A stretch of 64,000 nt of DNA from Leptospira sp. (GTDB lineage Bacteria; Spirochaetota; Leptospiria; Leptospirales; Leptospiraceae), in NCBI GenBank assembly GCA_027533185.1, contig JAPZTS010000037.1:35014-99013 (forward strand), read 5' to 3'. Of the stretch, positions 46,701-55,790 are shown one piece after another. Made by a program: the position numbers and the translations under genes. How positions within the stretch are numbered: the first letter of the stretch is position 1; each line of letters begins with the position of its first letter. The notes beneath the pieces are model-generated. The model saw only the letters and a list, made by a program, of their open reading frames with translations, made no database searches and was not told the DNA's origin.

Positions 46701-49700
46701 TTCCCATCAAAATCATTTCCAAGAATTTGAATCTCCTTGACGCCTGAATTTGGGTTCGCCAAACAAGAAATCTCGATTTGCTCCAAATTGCATTGTTTAA
46801 TAGCTTCTTTATCGAGTGGAGAAGAAAAGCTATACAAGGAATTACGAAATCGATAAATACCTAACCAACCCGACTGAAACTTAAGGTTCTCCACAAAAAC
46901 TGGTTGGAAAAACATATCCTTCTCTGGATGAGATGTCTGTACAGATCTAACTAGGGTGGAAAATTTCTTTTCTTCTTGGTCTTTTTGAATTTCTAACTTG
47001 GAAATACTTTCGCGTCGGAGTCCTCTCTCTGCAATTGTATCGATCAACCTCCGATAGCTTTTTTGCCAACTCAATAGATCTCGATAGGCATAATTTAATT
47101 TTGTATCTTCAAATTCGAATTGAGCACCAAGAACATCACGATACAGCTCTAATTTTCTAAAATCTTCCCAAAGATTTACAACCTCAAATGTTTCGTTGTT
47201 TTCCAAGAAAACAAAAGAAATGTCGCTTAATAATTTTCGAACTCTCTCCCGGTTGGTAAAAAGCCGAAGGGATAAATTATTTTTAAAACTATTGTAAGCA
47301 TCACGACCTAGTATTTGATGATTTTTGCTTACAAGATAAAGATCCGATTCTAGTTCTTGTCGAAACTTTTGAGACTTTAACCAGAAAAGCTCTTCTTCCA
47401 TTCGGAATTCATATGCTAACTCAAAAGCTTCTTTCCATTTTTTTTCGGCAAATTGTTTGTCACCTAATTTTGAATAAATGGAATATAGATTTGTTAGAAT
47501 TCGGATTCGATTTTTTTTAGAGATAGGATCAGCAGGGAGCCCTATTATTTTAGGATCTACAAGTCCTGGATTTTCCAGATATTCTACTGCCAATACCAAA
47601 TGTTTCTGTGATTCTTCATATCGATTCAATGAATTGTAAACTTCTGAAAGATAGAACATAAGTGTTCCAGTTATAATATCATACTGAACATACTTCTTTC
47701 TGAACTCTATATCACATTCTTCTTTTGTGTTGCGGCAATCGGCATTGTTTAGACTTTTCCACTCTTCCATTAGATTTTTAAAATCTAATCCAATTTCTAA
47801 ACGTTCCTTTAACTCTATATCGCCACTTTCAATTGCTACAAAAACAGATCGAGAGAGACTTTGAAACAACCTCTCTAGGCCTTTGTCCTGCTTTTCCTTC
47901 AATAAAATTAATATGAGTTCACGAAACTTGCGAATACTCTCAAGAGTGTTTCCATTCTGAAAATGTATCTGAGCCTCAACCTGTTTTGATTTTGCAAGTA
48001 TATTACGACCCATAACAGTCTCGTCTAAAGACTTGTTTTTTATAAATTTGTTTCGTTCTTCAATTTCTCTTAGAGCAAAATCAAATTCTTTTTGCTCAAT
48101 ATGGTTTTCGATACGAACACCTAATGTTAGTAAAAATTTGAAATCATCAGGAAACTCACCTGGGAAACGGCCTTCTCCCATAACCCGCAAATTATCTTTT
48201 AGTATTACATTCCAGAAACTCCAACTCTTAATAGTATCAGATAAAGAAAAACTAAGATTCTTATAATCTTCTTCTGCCTTATCTAACATAGAATATGAAT
48301 CTCGAAATCTTCCATTTTTTTGAAATGCGATACCTAAATAATTATAAAGACTGATTGGATTTATAAACTTAACATCTTTATTGTAGGCAATGGCTGTCTG
48401 AAAACTTGCCGCACTATTTGCAAAATTACCATCTTCCAATTCGGAAAAGCCTTTTAGTGCAAAAAGAAGAGCGAGTTTGGCTCGAACTTCATCAACAGCC
48501 TTCTGGGTGATTATATTTTGATCCGTAGCATTGGCATTGATAGCCTGAAAGTATTCTTGGTTGAAATAAATCTCAATAGCCTTATCGAACTGCACTACCG
48601 CGTCTTTAAATTTACCCTGATAAATCAAGGATCTAGCAAAGTTAAATCTATAAACTGCTTCTTGTTTGTAAGACTCAAATTGATTTTTGGGTAACAGGGA
48701 ATTTGAAGCTACGGAAACAACTTCATAACTTTCGTTAGATTTTGGATAATTATTCAATAAAAAATAATTGTTCCCAAGATTCAGATTCAAATCCGATATA
48801 ACCTTTTTATCTGGATAGTCTTCACCAAGGAATGTCAGAATTTGGCTGTACAATTCGATATTCTCTTCCAAATTCTTATCAGGAAAATATTTTTTGTAGA
48901 GAACTTCATAAAGTTCTATTTCGGTCTTATTTGCTCTCGGATCGATCCTTTGTTTTCGTAAGTCAACATACTGATATAACCAGCCTAACAACTGATAGGC
49001 GTCATAATATGTTGGATCTGCGTAAATGATCCATCTCAATTCCAATTCTGCTCGTTTGTAATTTTCTAAAATCTCTTTTTTACGAGAATCCGTCATTGTA
49101 TCTGTAGAATTGTAGTAATTTTCATAAATTACATACTTGTTGATAAGAAAATAAGCATACCCGTAGAGAGTTGCAAGATCGAGATATGGCCTAGCTCTAG
49201 GTACTGCCTGTTTGTAGTAGAGTTCGGTCCAACCCAAAGCCTTTTCAGAAAGAACTTCAATCTTTTCAAAATCTTTTACATCAATCACACCTCGAAAGAG
49301 TTCACTATTTGTAAGCAGTCCCGTGACGCCAGAAATATTTCCTACTACGTTTAGTTTATCCTTACCAAGTATATTTAGCTGATTGAAAAGAGCTCGTTCC
49401 TCATCCTCTCTTATTTTTTTCCCGTAACTAAATATCGTATCTACCATCTTACGTTGGTAATAGACCGCATATTCTTTGTACAACGAATCGAGGTATAGGT
49501 TTCTCGTTTTTACCAAAAACATGTTTTGGTTGTTGAAAAAATAATGGAAACTAGATTGTAAAAGATCTCCAATACGTTCAAATTCAATGGCTTTGTTCTC
49601 GAAGTAAAAAAAGGCATTCTGTATTTCTTCCGAATTCAAATCTACACCTAAAAGTGGATCATAAAACTCTAAATAGATTTTTAAATTTCGTAGGGCATCC

Positions 49701-51730
49701 GATGTATTTCCAAGTAACTTTTGGTTTTGATATTTTAAAAGATTGGCTCTTAGTAAGATTGGATTCTTATAATCTGCCATAAACTTAGGAAATTCAAATA
49801 CGGAAGGCTGGCCTGGAGGTTCTAAGTCAATATTTGTTGGAATTGGAATGATAGAATCCAAAACTTCGTTAGATTCATTGAACATCCTTTGGTCGGAATA
49901 CGCCTTTGCTTTTATATATAGCGCTGTCATTTTAAAAATCGGATTGGTTTGGTTTGAGGGTTTGGTCAGGAGAGTATCAATTCGAGTTAGAATCTCTCCG
50001 CTATTTTTCCCTTCTGAAATTTTTTGCAAAACATCTTCCAATAGATATCTTAAGTCTCTCTTTTTTTCATTCGGAAAAGGTTGTTTAGTATTTTTTTCAA
50101 ATCTATCGCGTGCATCCCACCAAGCCTTTGTCATCTCTTCGTACATAATTGGAAAAGACTCAGAATTGGGATTGAACTCAAAACTCCCAACCCTACGATT
50201 AACTTCTGAAATTTTATGGTAATCAGGATACAAACGCGAGATGGTTTTCAAGATTTCATAGGATTTTAGATTATTTCGATTGAGCTCCAATTCATCCGCT
50301 AACAGATGATACAAGGAAGGAATGGAATCTTTAGACCATTCTTTATTGAGGTTTGCATTGATATAAGATTCTAAATCAAATTTTCCTTTAGAATTCTTTG
50401 ACTCCTCAAAGTTTCCAATGTAAATACCAAAGCGAGAATCTGGAGTCTCTTTCAACCCTTTCAAATTTCGTAGGATTTTAGTAGATTCGTCTCTTTTACC
50501 AATACGAGTGAGTGCTTGTGATTTTAAAATTTGAGCTTTTGCGGAATAGATTGGAAAAAGTGGATCACCTCCAAAAAACAATTCAATCGAGTCCAATGCC
50601 AAAAAATAAGTTTCAATAGATTTATTTGCGTCAAAAGATTTTGCATATTCAAATTGATCACTAATTGTTTCCTGTTTTGGAATGGATCCATTCTCAGGAA
50701 TAAAATAAATATTTATCGAATTATAGTAGGATGCCGAAAAAAGTAAGGACCCACCATTAAAATTTGAATATCTCGTATCAAAATTCGATGTTTCACCCGA
50801 GGACAAAAGACGCTCTTCACCAGTTTGAAGATTTTTCAAAACAAGCAAACTGTTATCTCTTTCATCAAGTCGTCCATTTTTGTTTGTATCCTTACGAATT
50901 GATGTATAATACAGAAACCGCTCAGTTCGATCAACTGTTGGAGAATAGTCTAAATATTCGTTTTTCGTAATACGATCGATTTGCCCAGTTTGTTGATCTA
51001 ATTTATGAATCTCTCCTTTCTCGTCATCTGAATAGGATAAAAAATAAATGGATTGACCATTTTGAGAAAAGCTCGGCGAAACTCCACCGTTTTTAGTAAG
51101 CAATGTGATATTTGATGGATTTTTTGGATCCATTTTACAAAGGTTTGGTAATCCTGGCGTAAATCTTGTGGTCACATAAACAATATATTCTCCATTAGGT
51201 GACCATACAGGATCAGTATCTAAAATCGACTGCTTTGAATTTTCTTTTTTGAAGTTCGGATTTGTTATATTCTGGAAATTGTCATTGATAAACCGATTCC
51301 CCTTTAAAAGTTCGGATTTCCATTCTTCTAAATCCATCTCAAGGTAAACCAAATCACCTTCAGAGTCATATTCTTCAGAAACAAAAATTAATTTAGTTCC
51401 ATCTGGAGAAATAGCTGGTTTCGTTTGGGAGTAAGGATGGTTTGTAACAGGAACTACAATAGAACTTTTTAGATCGCGAAACCAGATATCAAAATTTCCC
51501 TTCTGATCTGTTGCGTAAAAAAGATATCGACCATCCTTTGTCGTCGAATTGTGTAAATTATTTCCTTTTTGAACTGTTAGTGGAAATGGTTTGGATTGAT
51601 TGGAATAAAAATAGTTTTTTGAAATTGCAGAATAATCAAAATTAACACCTAACTCTTTCGCGGGTTTTTGTAAAATTGCACACTGAAATGCAAAAAAAAA
51701 TATGAATAGAAAAAATCGAAAACGCTTCAT
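43796..51730 (-). CDS. Giant lipoprotein: beta-propeller, TPR-like helices and degenerate CHAT-like C-terminus
   Basis: A 2644-residue lipoprotein, by far the largest product here. ATG at 51730 gives signal and lipobox AFQC (Cys17) and overlaps the previous stop by one base (TAATG). Residues about 60-370 contain TolB/PD40-like propeller repeats (KDGRYLFYATDQKGNFDIW, SPDGTKLIFVSEE, SPNGEYIVYVTTR). From about 390 to 2250 it is mostly helical with TPR-like pairs (NYFLLNNYPKSNESYEVV, SGDIELKERLEIGL). The last 330 residues resemble a CHAT peptidase fold (HYIYLHGLHELIPLQ, VASISNLIT, FFMRKFLEES) but the catalytic Cys position reads QSGAQ, so it is probably inactive. Likely a periplasm-facing outer-membrane scaffold. 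Function unknown. Confidence 0.85.
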   Translation of the reverse strand: MKRFRFFLFIFFFAFQCAILQKPAKELGVNFDYSAISKNYFYSNQSKPFPLTVQKGNNLHNSTTKDGRYLFYATDQKGNFDIWFRDLKSSIVVPVTNHPYSQTKPAISPDGTKLIFVSEEYDSEGDLVYLEMDLEEWKSELLKGNRFINDNFQNITNPNFKKENSKQSILDTDPVWSPNGEYIVYVTTRFTPGLPNLCKMDPKNPSNITLLTKNGGVSPSFSQNGQSIYFLSYSDDEKGEIHKLDQQTGQIDRITKNEYLDYSPTVDRTERFLYYTSIRKDTNKNGRLDERDNSLLVLKNLQTGEERLLSSGETSNFDTRYSNFNGGSLLFSASYYNSINIYFIPENGSIPKQETISDQFEYAKSFDANKSIETYFLALDSIELFFGGDPLFPIYSAKAQILKSQALTRIGKRDESTKILRNLKGLKETPDSRFGIYIGNFEESKNSKGKFDLESYINANLNKEWSKDSIPSLYHLLADELELNRNNLKSYEILKTISRLYPDYHKISEVNRRVGSFEFNPNSESFPIMYEEMTKAWWDARDRFEKNTKQPFPNEKKRDLRYLLEDVLQKISEGKNSGEILTRIDTLLTKPSNQTNPIFKMTALYIKAKAYSDQRMFNESNEVLDSIIPIPTNIDLEPPGQPSVFEFPKFMADYKNPILLRANLLKYQNQKLLGNTSDALRNLKIYLEFYDPLLGVDLNSEEIQNAFFYFENKAIEFERIGDLLQSSFHYFFNNQNMFLVKTRNLYLDSLYKEYAVYYQRKMVDTIFSYGKKIREDEERALFNQLNILGKDKLNVVGNISGVTGLLTNSELFRGVIDVKDFEKIEVLSEKALGWTELYYKQAVPRARPYLDLATLYGYAYFLINKYVIYENYYNSTDTMTDSRKKEILENYKRAELELRWIIYADPTYYDAYQLLGWLYQYVDLRKQRIDPRANKTEIELYEVLYKKYFPDKNLEENIELYSQILTFLGEDYPDKKVISDLNLNLGNNYFLLNNYPKSNESYEVVSVASNSLLPKNQFESYKQEAVYRFNFARSLIYQGKFKDAVVQFDKAIEIYFNQEYFQAINANATDQNIITQKAVDEVRAKLALLFALKGFSELEDGNFANSAASFQTAIAYNKDVKFINPISLYNYLGIAFQKNGRFRDSYSMLDKAEEDYKNLSFSLSDTIKSWSFWNVILKDNLRVMGEGRFPGEFPDDFKFLLTLGVRIENHIEQKEFDFALREIEERNKFIKNKSLDETVMGRNILAKSKQVEAQIHFQNGNTLESIRKFRELILILLKEKQDKGLERLFQSLSRSVFVAIESGDIELKERLEIGLDFKNLMEEWKSLNNADCRNTKEECDIEFRKKYVQYDIITGTLMFYLSEVYNSLNRYEESQKHLVLAVEYLENPGLVDPKIIGLPADPISKKNRIRILTNLYSIYSKLGDKQFAEKKWKEAFELAYEFRMEEELFWLKSQKFRQELESDLYLVSKNHQILGRDAYNSFKNNLSLRLFTNRERVRKLLSDISFVFLENNETFEVVNLWEDFRKLELYRDVLGAQFEFEDTKLNYAYRDLLSWQKSYRRLIDTIAERGLRRESISKLEIQKDQEEKKFSTLVRSVQTSHPEKDMFFQPVFVENLKFQSGWLGIYRFRNSLYSFSSPLDKEAIKQCNLEQIEISCLANPNSGVKEIQILGNDFDGKTIRRVLGAYRKIFDGASLIFDRENQKLFTERNERNLKWITSFGNQKTARKSDSIRYVENSNLGVLLFETDFLVSIRKFSGLGSLFADKSSEIIPLREIFSSAGSEISLVGLPIENFETRAQWNQLSKIFEVVRSKRIQNLTSISASHDLTALNSKLSLTSFAKAQDQFFFGSYLSEFGSNKVNLSQKVNELQKLGFEKEKTKELPEAYEHYYTLSTLLPNDHPDLPNLELKMAKIKSEIFPSVQRLHFFEPLWNKYSNTVYSNLIRYEFLVSCYSSKEFENCDNYNRDFSSDSRELFQSGIQFYKKLRLGEVKDLSKWNTERMKIEGKEDPFIQAQRIGSLYIQNYMFDEAEQELQKLRALAKTPKEKNVVKNRELEILFHKGFLIGDEGIYSTSLTSTSAYSYGFRRDWDQYDEKILSREFTKFGYADSIYDAYRLNLYASWKNLIQYGYIEPLLLTPEFLTTGDSVLTKLSHLNRSLLFHMLSSSLQFQKANEVNSLIELLIQEESKEGRNLRRLAFRLVQARELLLRGDQEQAESILLNFESEYQKLGMGNGYLNKLYQKIKLKSLYLSDKPIPDSVKLGILEGFDLAKKSPPNVYLKILNDTTKRMKNQILSPELKTDFEFLFSYLMKLSLKNNSSEIFFDIAVNRDLFRYTSERFTGKRVFIKDLPEFIPLSESLKQKMVGNQELNAVFDLGKKSYLLSFSGGKSLGRELFADNREIFKEIQRYHGSILRGGTETLLRESISDRYRTTLRLNKSKRHYIYLHGLHELIPLQLPDTEYYYVASISNLITNPSVKRPAFTIKSFSPVYVNADQNEKTKVESKLIQWELGDVKAGGSNITIDFSPIEFSKTEFQIAGEPISSLQLKTKRSNSVYTNQNFGLKYLLDFSPVSYYLSKENSGFFVFQSGAQNGIHNLFFMRKFLEESALPKPVHIRLLEGKEVARQQAVDDRYWTGYRLFTNAIVED

Positions 51731-52329
51731 TAGATTTTTTCCCACACTCCATTTGTAACCTCATGGTATTCACCAGGACTCAAAGAGTTTGAATATTCTA
51801 ATTCCAATGATTGACGAATTTTTAAAAGGTCATCATCTTTTTTGCCTTTCTTTTTTTCTAATTGTAGCTCCTTTTCGAGAATCAATCTGCGAGATTCATT
51901 TATAAAACTAACGACGTCCATAAGACGTTTCTTTTTTGCAGGATTTTCATAAAGAGTGTAGGTAGGAAGTGTGGGAGCCAGTGGATTGGGTTTTAAAATT
52001 CCACCAATACCCTCTCCAATCATACCGTGCATTTTGTATTTTTTTTCTTCGATTGTTAGATAGTCCAAACGAATTCGATTTGCCTTTACATCTGGATCGG
52101 ATTCGTTCGATAGTTTTTTTTCTCGATTGGTCTGGCCATTTGAAGATGATTGGATTGAGGAAATGACCCATCCGTCCTTTTCTAACTCTCTATCTTCACC
52201 CACCATTTGTTTTTCTGCAGCTGTCTGAGCATTTGTGATTGTGATCGGCGGAACTTTTACGTTTAAAATTGCCTTACACTGAAAGAAAAATAAAACACTG
52301 AGAGGAAAGATATAACTCAATCGGAACAT
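51730..52329 (-). CDS. DUF1318-like (YdbL-related) lipoprotein
   Basis: A 199-residue lipoprotein with lipobox FFFQC (Cys18). KVPPITITNAQTAAEKQMVG then EDRELEKDGWVISS resembles the DUF1318 type of protein found with AsmA/YdbH genes. It lies three bases after the YdbH-like stop and overlaps the giant gene start. In E. coli YdbL is a small periplasmic partner of YdbH-YnbE; here lipidation may combine YnbE-like and YdbL-like roles (inference). Confidence 0.75.
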   Translation of the reverse strand: MFRLSYIFPLSVLFFFQCKAILNVKVPPITITNAQTAAEKQMVGEDRELEKDGWVISSIQSSSNGQTNREKKLSNESDPDVKANRIRLDYLTIEEKKYKMHGMIGEGIGGILKPNPLAPTLPTYTLYENPAKKKRLMDVVSFINESRRLILEKELQLEKKKGKKDDDLLKIRQSLELEYSNSLSPGEYHEVTNGVWEKI

Positions 52330-52332
52330 AGG

Positions 52333-55300
52333 TTACTCCTGGTAAGATTCAATTTCACTTTGGGCTCGTTTTAGAAAGTTTGCAAGAGGCATCCTTTGCT
52401 GAGATATTTTACTATCTTCTAAGTTTATAAACAATGAAAGTAGAGATCTACGAAAAAGTACATCTGCATAGACCAAACCTTTCGACAAAGAAACCTCAAT
52501 TTTATTTATCGAATAACTGTCCGCAATACGATCGATTAAAATATTCTGCTGGGAGATGACGTTTAGAGCACTTTTCCCGAAATCTTTACCGATCTGAAAA
52601 ATAGAAAAAAACAAATCAAGATTCGAAAGTGGCTCAGAAAAATCTCTGAGAGAAATATTTAGATCCGCTTTTATTTTTCCGTCATCTATTTTGTCTCGAA
52701 TCTTTGGAGCCATTAATTGTTTTAAATCAATATCTCTAACAAGTATATTTCCCCGAAACTCCATCTCTTGGGGAGCCATTGAACTTAAGTTAAATAACAT
52801 ATTTTTACCAAGCACAATTCCGTTTAAGGAATATGCCCTCAAACTTTCAATACTGAGAAAATTCTCTTTATACTGAATATTTGCAGAAAAACCGGGAGAT
52901 GACTCTTGTTTTTTTACATACTCAAATGGTAAATCAGGGATACTTGGATGAGTTCCAACAACTTGATTGATCGAAAAGTTGGATGGCAAATCACGCCCAT
53001 AGGTTTTAAGAAAAATAGATTTGTCGCCAACTATCAAACTGTCTCTAGGTTTTGCATTTAGCGAGTGTTGAATGGGTATATCCGATTTAATTCCATCTAC
53101 CAAAAACACCTTACAATTTTCGCCAGGACACATAGAATTAGTATAACTTATGGCCGATGAACTAGATTTAATACTACCAAGTATATCAAAGTCTTTGATA
53201 TTCAAATCCATTCCCAAATCACCCTGGAATGAAATGCCTTTTAAAAGGTATTTTTTAACTTTTGAATTCATGTTCAGATTTAGGCTGATATTCCCCGCAT
53301 AAGGTCCCAAAGGTGGGTCTTGAAGTTTTGACTTTTTTAAGTCTGCAAATATTTTTAAGTGGAGAATTTTATCAAATGCATATAAGTCAAATTTCTTCAG
53401 CGAAATTGTTTCATTATTCTTTCCAACGATTTTACCTTCTGTATCTATACTGAGATCGTTAACTTCCAATCCTGGAAGTTTAGCAAACAATCGAGCACTA
53501 AATTCTTTACTTTCTTTACTTAGTTTACTCCCTAATTTCAAACTGAGTGACGGAGACTCACCCAATATAGATTGTATTGGAGCAACCTTCTCCTTTAAAA
53601 CCAAAGGCAGTACTAAAAGTAAGTTAGAAGTAGACAGATCTACACGCACGGGATCCATTCTAATATTTGTATCATACGAGAGTTGGACTTTCCCTTTCAC
53701 CCCTAATTGGAGTGCTTTTGAATTCGAAGTTGTTCTCTGCTCTAATTTTAGATCTTGGATTGAAATTTCTTCGGGTTTGAATTGCTCTGCAAATTTTACT
53801 TGAATATCCGAAATGGCACTAATGTTGGAAAATGGAGATCTCGATCGATCCAGCGCATAACGAAAGTTATCAATCTTTGCTTTAAGATTAATGTTTAAAT
53901 TAGCAAGATTTTCACCAAAAATAGATATATCTGCCTTCGTTCTTCCATTTAAAGAACTTACAAATGGATTCAGTTCAAATTTTTGCAAATGAATCTCCAA
54001 GTTAATACCCGATGGAATCGTATACCTTCCCAGAATTCCTAAATCTGCTCCATTGTAGTTCAAGGATATCGGTGATATCTCAAGTTTTTGAACTTGCGGG
54101 AAAGGAATCTCTTTGGATTTGATTTTTGTATTCGAAAGATCTATCTCAGAAACTAGATTTATATCTAGATAACTGATATTATGTGTCTTTTGTTTGCCCA
54201 TAGAAACAGAGACAGCGTTTCCTTTTGCAATGAATTTAGACTTGATATTGGTCCAGTTACCTTGGAATTCAGTTCCAAGTAAACTAAGGTCACCCGCAAT
54301 TTTTACCTCAGGCACAATCCCCTTGAGCTGATCGATTGACCTCTGTAAGCTGGATAGTAAAATTTTTGATTCTACTATCTTGATATCTACATTTGGTTTG
54401 TCTTTGGATAGATCCGTGATCTTTCCTTGTATTGTAAACCACGAGGTTCCAAGAATTTTTAAAAAGACATTTTTGATTTCAACTAGATCCGTCTCAGGTT
54501 TATAATTTATATCGGAGAAAAAATGGAATCCTAGTTCAACGGGTTTGTTTTTCACTTCCATCAAAATATTATCTTGACCAAAATTAGAAGTGAAGAGAAA
54601 AAGCTCAGGTTTCGCAGTTCGATCCCATTCAAAATTTACAGAAAGAGGAATGGTTTGGTTCCATTTGACTTTGTCAGTAACAAGGCTGATTGGTATCGGC
54701 TTTTCTTTGTTCAATTTTAAAGATAGATAGTCTAACTGTTCTAAAATTTCTAGATTCAAAGGTATGGATGTAAATCGATTGGTTACTAACTCGAGCTCTA
54801 GACTGAGGTCGCTTACATGGAAACTTTTTAAAGTCTCAGAATCTGAAATGAAAGAAAGACTGATATTGTCAAGGTTGATATAAGCCGAAGCTTGCAAGGG
54901 AAGGTAAGTCGAAATCTCATCGGTTGGCTCAGCATCTTCCGAAACTTCGACTTCTTCTTCGGTTTTTTTCGGTGGCAAAACTCTTGTTAGATTGGAAATA
55001 CCTTCTTTTTCTTCAATACTTATTACTAGATCCCTAAGCCCCACTTCCGAAATTTTTAATTTCCCGAAAACCAATGCTGGAAGGTTCCAATGAAGGACTA
55101 TCTTTTTTGCCGAAAGGATTGGATTGTTTTGAAACGGTGCCCCCGGGAAAAACTTTACATCGTGGATTTCGATTCCAAAAAACAAAGAAAACCGTTTGAA
55201 CTTCCCTTCAAAACTGCCTATCGTAAATGATTTTACAAGTTTGGGTACAAGCAAGTCGGCTGTGAAAACATTAAAGATACATTTGTAGAGCAGAAAGAAG

Positions 55301-55365
55301 ACAAAAAATAGAATGAAGGATTTTGTCTTTAAGACCTTCAGTAGGATGATCCGCCAGGTGTCCAT
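52333..55365 (-). CDS. AsmA/YdbH-like intermembrane protein
   Basis: A 1010-residue inner-membrane-anchored protein. One helix (about 14-34) is followed by a very long, strand-rich periplasmic region made of repeated amphipathic segments (LNLEILEQLDYLSLKLN, GNISLNLNMNSKVKKY), as in AsmA, TamB and YdbH proteins that form hydrophobic grooves for lipid. The C-terminal SLRDFSEPLSNLDLFFSIFQIGKDFG region resembles the YdbH dicarboxylate-like end. It is followed by the DUF1318 lipoprotein and the giant lipoprotein, so a trans-envelope lipid path is likely. Family call moderate; substrate inferred. Confidence 0.78.
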   Translation of the reverse strand: MDTWRIILLKVLKTKSFILFFVFFLLYKCIFNVFTADLLVPKLVKSFTIGSFEGKFKRFSLFFGIEIHDVKFFPGAPFQNNPILSAKKIVLHWNLPALVFGKLKISEVGLRDLVISIEEKEGISNLTRVLPPKKTEEEVEVSEDAEPTDEISTYLPLQASAYINLDNISLSFISDSETLKSFHVSDLSLELELVTNRFTSIPLNLEILEQLDYLSLKLNKEKPIPISLVTDKVKWNQTIPLSVNFEWDRTAKPELFLFTSNFGQDNILMEVKNKPVELGFHFFSDINYKPETDLVEIKNVFLKILGTSWFTIQGKITDLSKDKPNVDIKIVESKILLSSLQRSIDQLKGIVPEVKIAGDLSLLGTEFQGNWTNIKSKFIAKGNAVSVSMGKQKTHNISYLDINLVSEIDLSNTKIKSKEIPFPQVQKLEISPISLNYNGADLGILGRYTIPSGINLEIHLQKFELNPFVSSLNGRTKADISIFGENLANLNINLKAKIDNFRYALDRSRSPFSNISAISDIQVKFAEQFKPEEISIQDLKLEQRTTSNSKALQLGVKGKVQLSYDTNIRMDPVRVDLSTSNLLLVLPLVLKEKVAPIQSILGESPSLSLKLGSKLSKESKEFSARLFAKLPGLEVNDLSIDTEGKIVGKNNETISLKKFDLYAFDKILHLKIFADLKKSKLQDPPLGPYAGNISLNLNMNSKVKKYLLKGISFQGDLGMDLNIKDFDILGSIKSSSSAISYTNSMCPGENCKVFLVDGIKSDIPIQHSLNAKPRDSLIVGDKSIFLKTYGRDLPSNFSINQVVGTHPSIPDLPFEYVKKQESSPGFSANIQYKENFLSIESLRAYSLNGIVLGKNMLFNLSSMAPQEMEFRGNILVRDIDLKQLMAPKIRDKIDDGKIKADLNISLRDFSEPLSNLDLFFSIFQIGKDFGKSALNVISQQNILIDRIADSYSINKIEVSLSKGLVYADVLFRRSLLSLFINLEDSKISQQRMPLANFLKRAQSEIESYQE

Positions 55366-55385
55366 AGAAGGCCTCGTTTACAAAC

Positions 55386-55727
55386 TTAGTATTCGAATGA
55401 GTCTTCTGCTTCTTCCAATGTTTTGTAGATTTCAAAAACACTGGAAAGTTTGGTAATTTCCATCAAGTTTTCGATGTCGGAATTGAGATTGGCAAAGACA
55501 AGTCTTCCATTGAGCCCGTCAATGTGCTTGTAAATATTCAAAAAAGTACCAAGACCCGCCGAATTGATAAAGGGAACCTTTTTCAAATCGATGATGAATT
55601 TGGGAACTTGTCCTTTTTTGATATACTGTTCGATTTTCTCAGACAACTCGAACTCGTTTCCTGCTTTGATGGCACCTTCAATTTTTATGATGTGCACGTC
55701 ATTTTTACTAGTAACTTTGATTTTCAT
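55386..55727 (-). CDS. STAS-domain anti-sigma factor antagonist
   Basis: A 113-residue SpoIIAA-type protein. FIIDLKKVPFINSAGLGTFLNIY contains the Ser that a cognate kinase phosphorylates. A GDP/SpoIIE cycle is expected: SpoIIE phosphatases (genes at 35621-36985 and 7954-11154 here) remove the phosphate and free the antagonist to bind an anti-sigma kinase. That kinase is not next to it. It lies between the sigma-like gene and the YdbH-like gene, both within 65 bp. Confidence 0.93.
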   Translation of the reverse strand: MKIKVTSKNDVHIIKIEGAIKAGNEFELSEKIEQYIKKGQVPKFIIDLKKVPFINSAGLGTFLNIYKHIDGLNGRLVFANLNSDIENLMEITKLSSVFEIYKTLEEAEDSFEY

Positions 55728-55790
55728 AACCCTTCGGAAGGCGGTGTTCCCTAAATTCGAACCAAAATCACCAATATGTAAAGCAAATTT

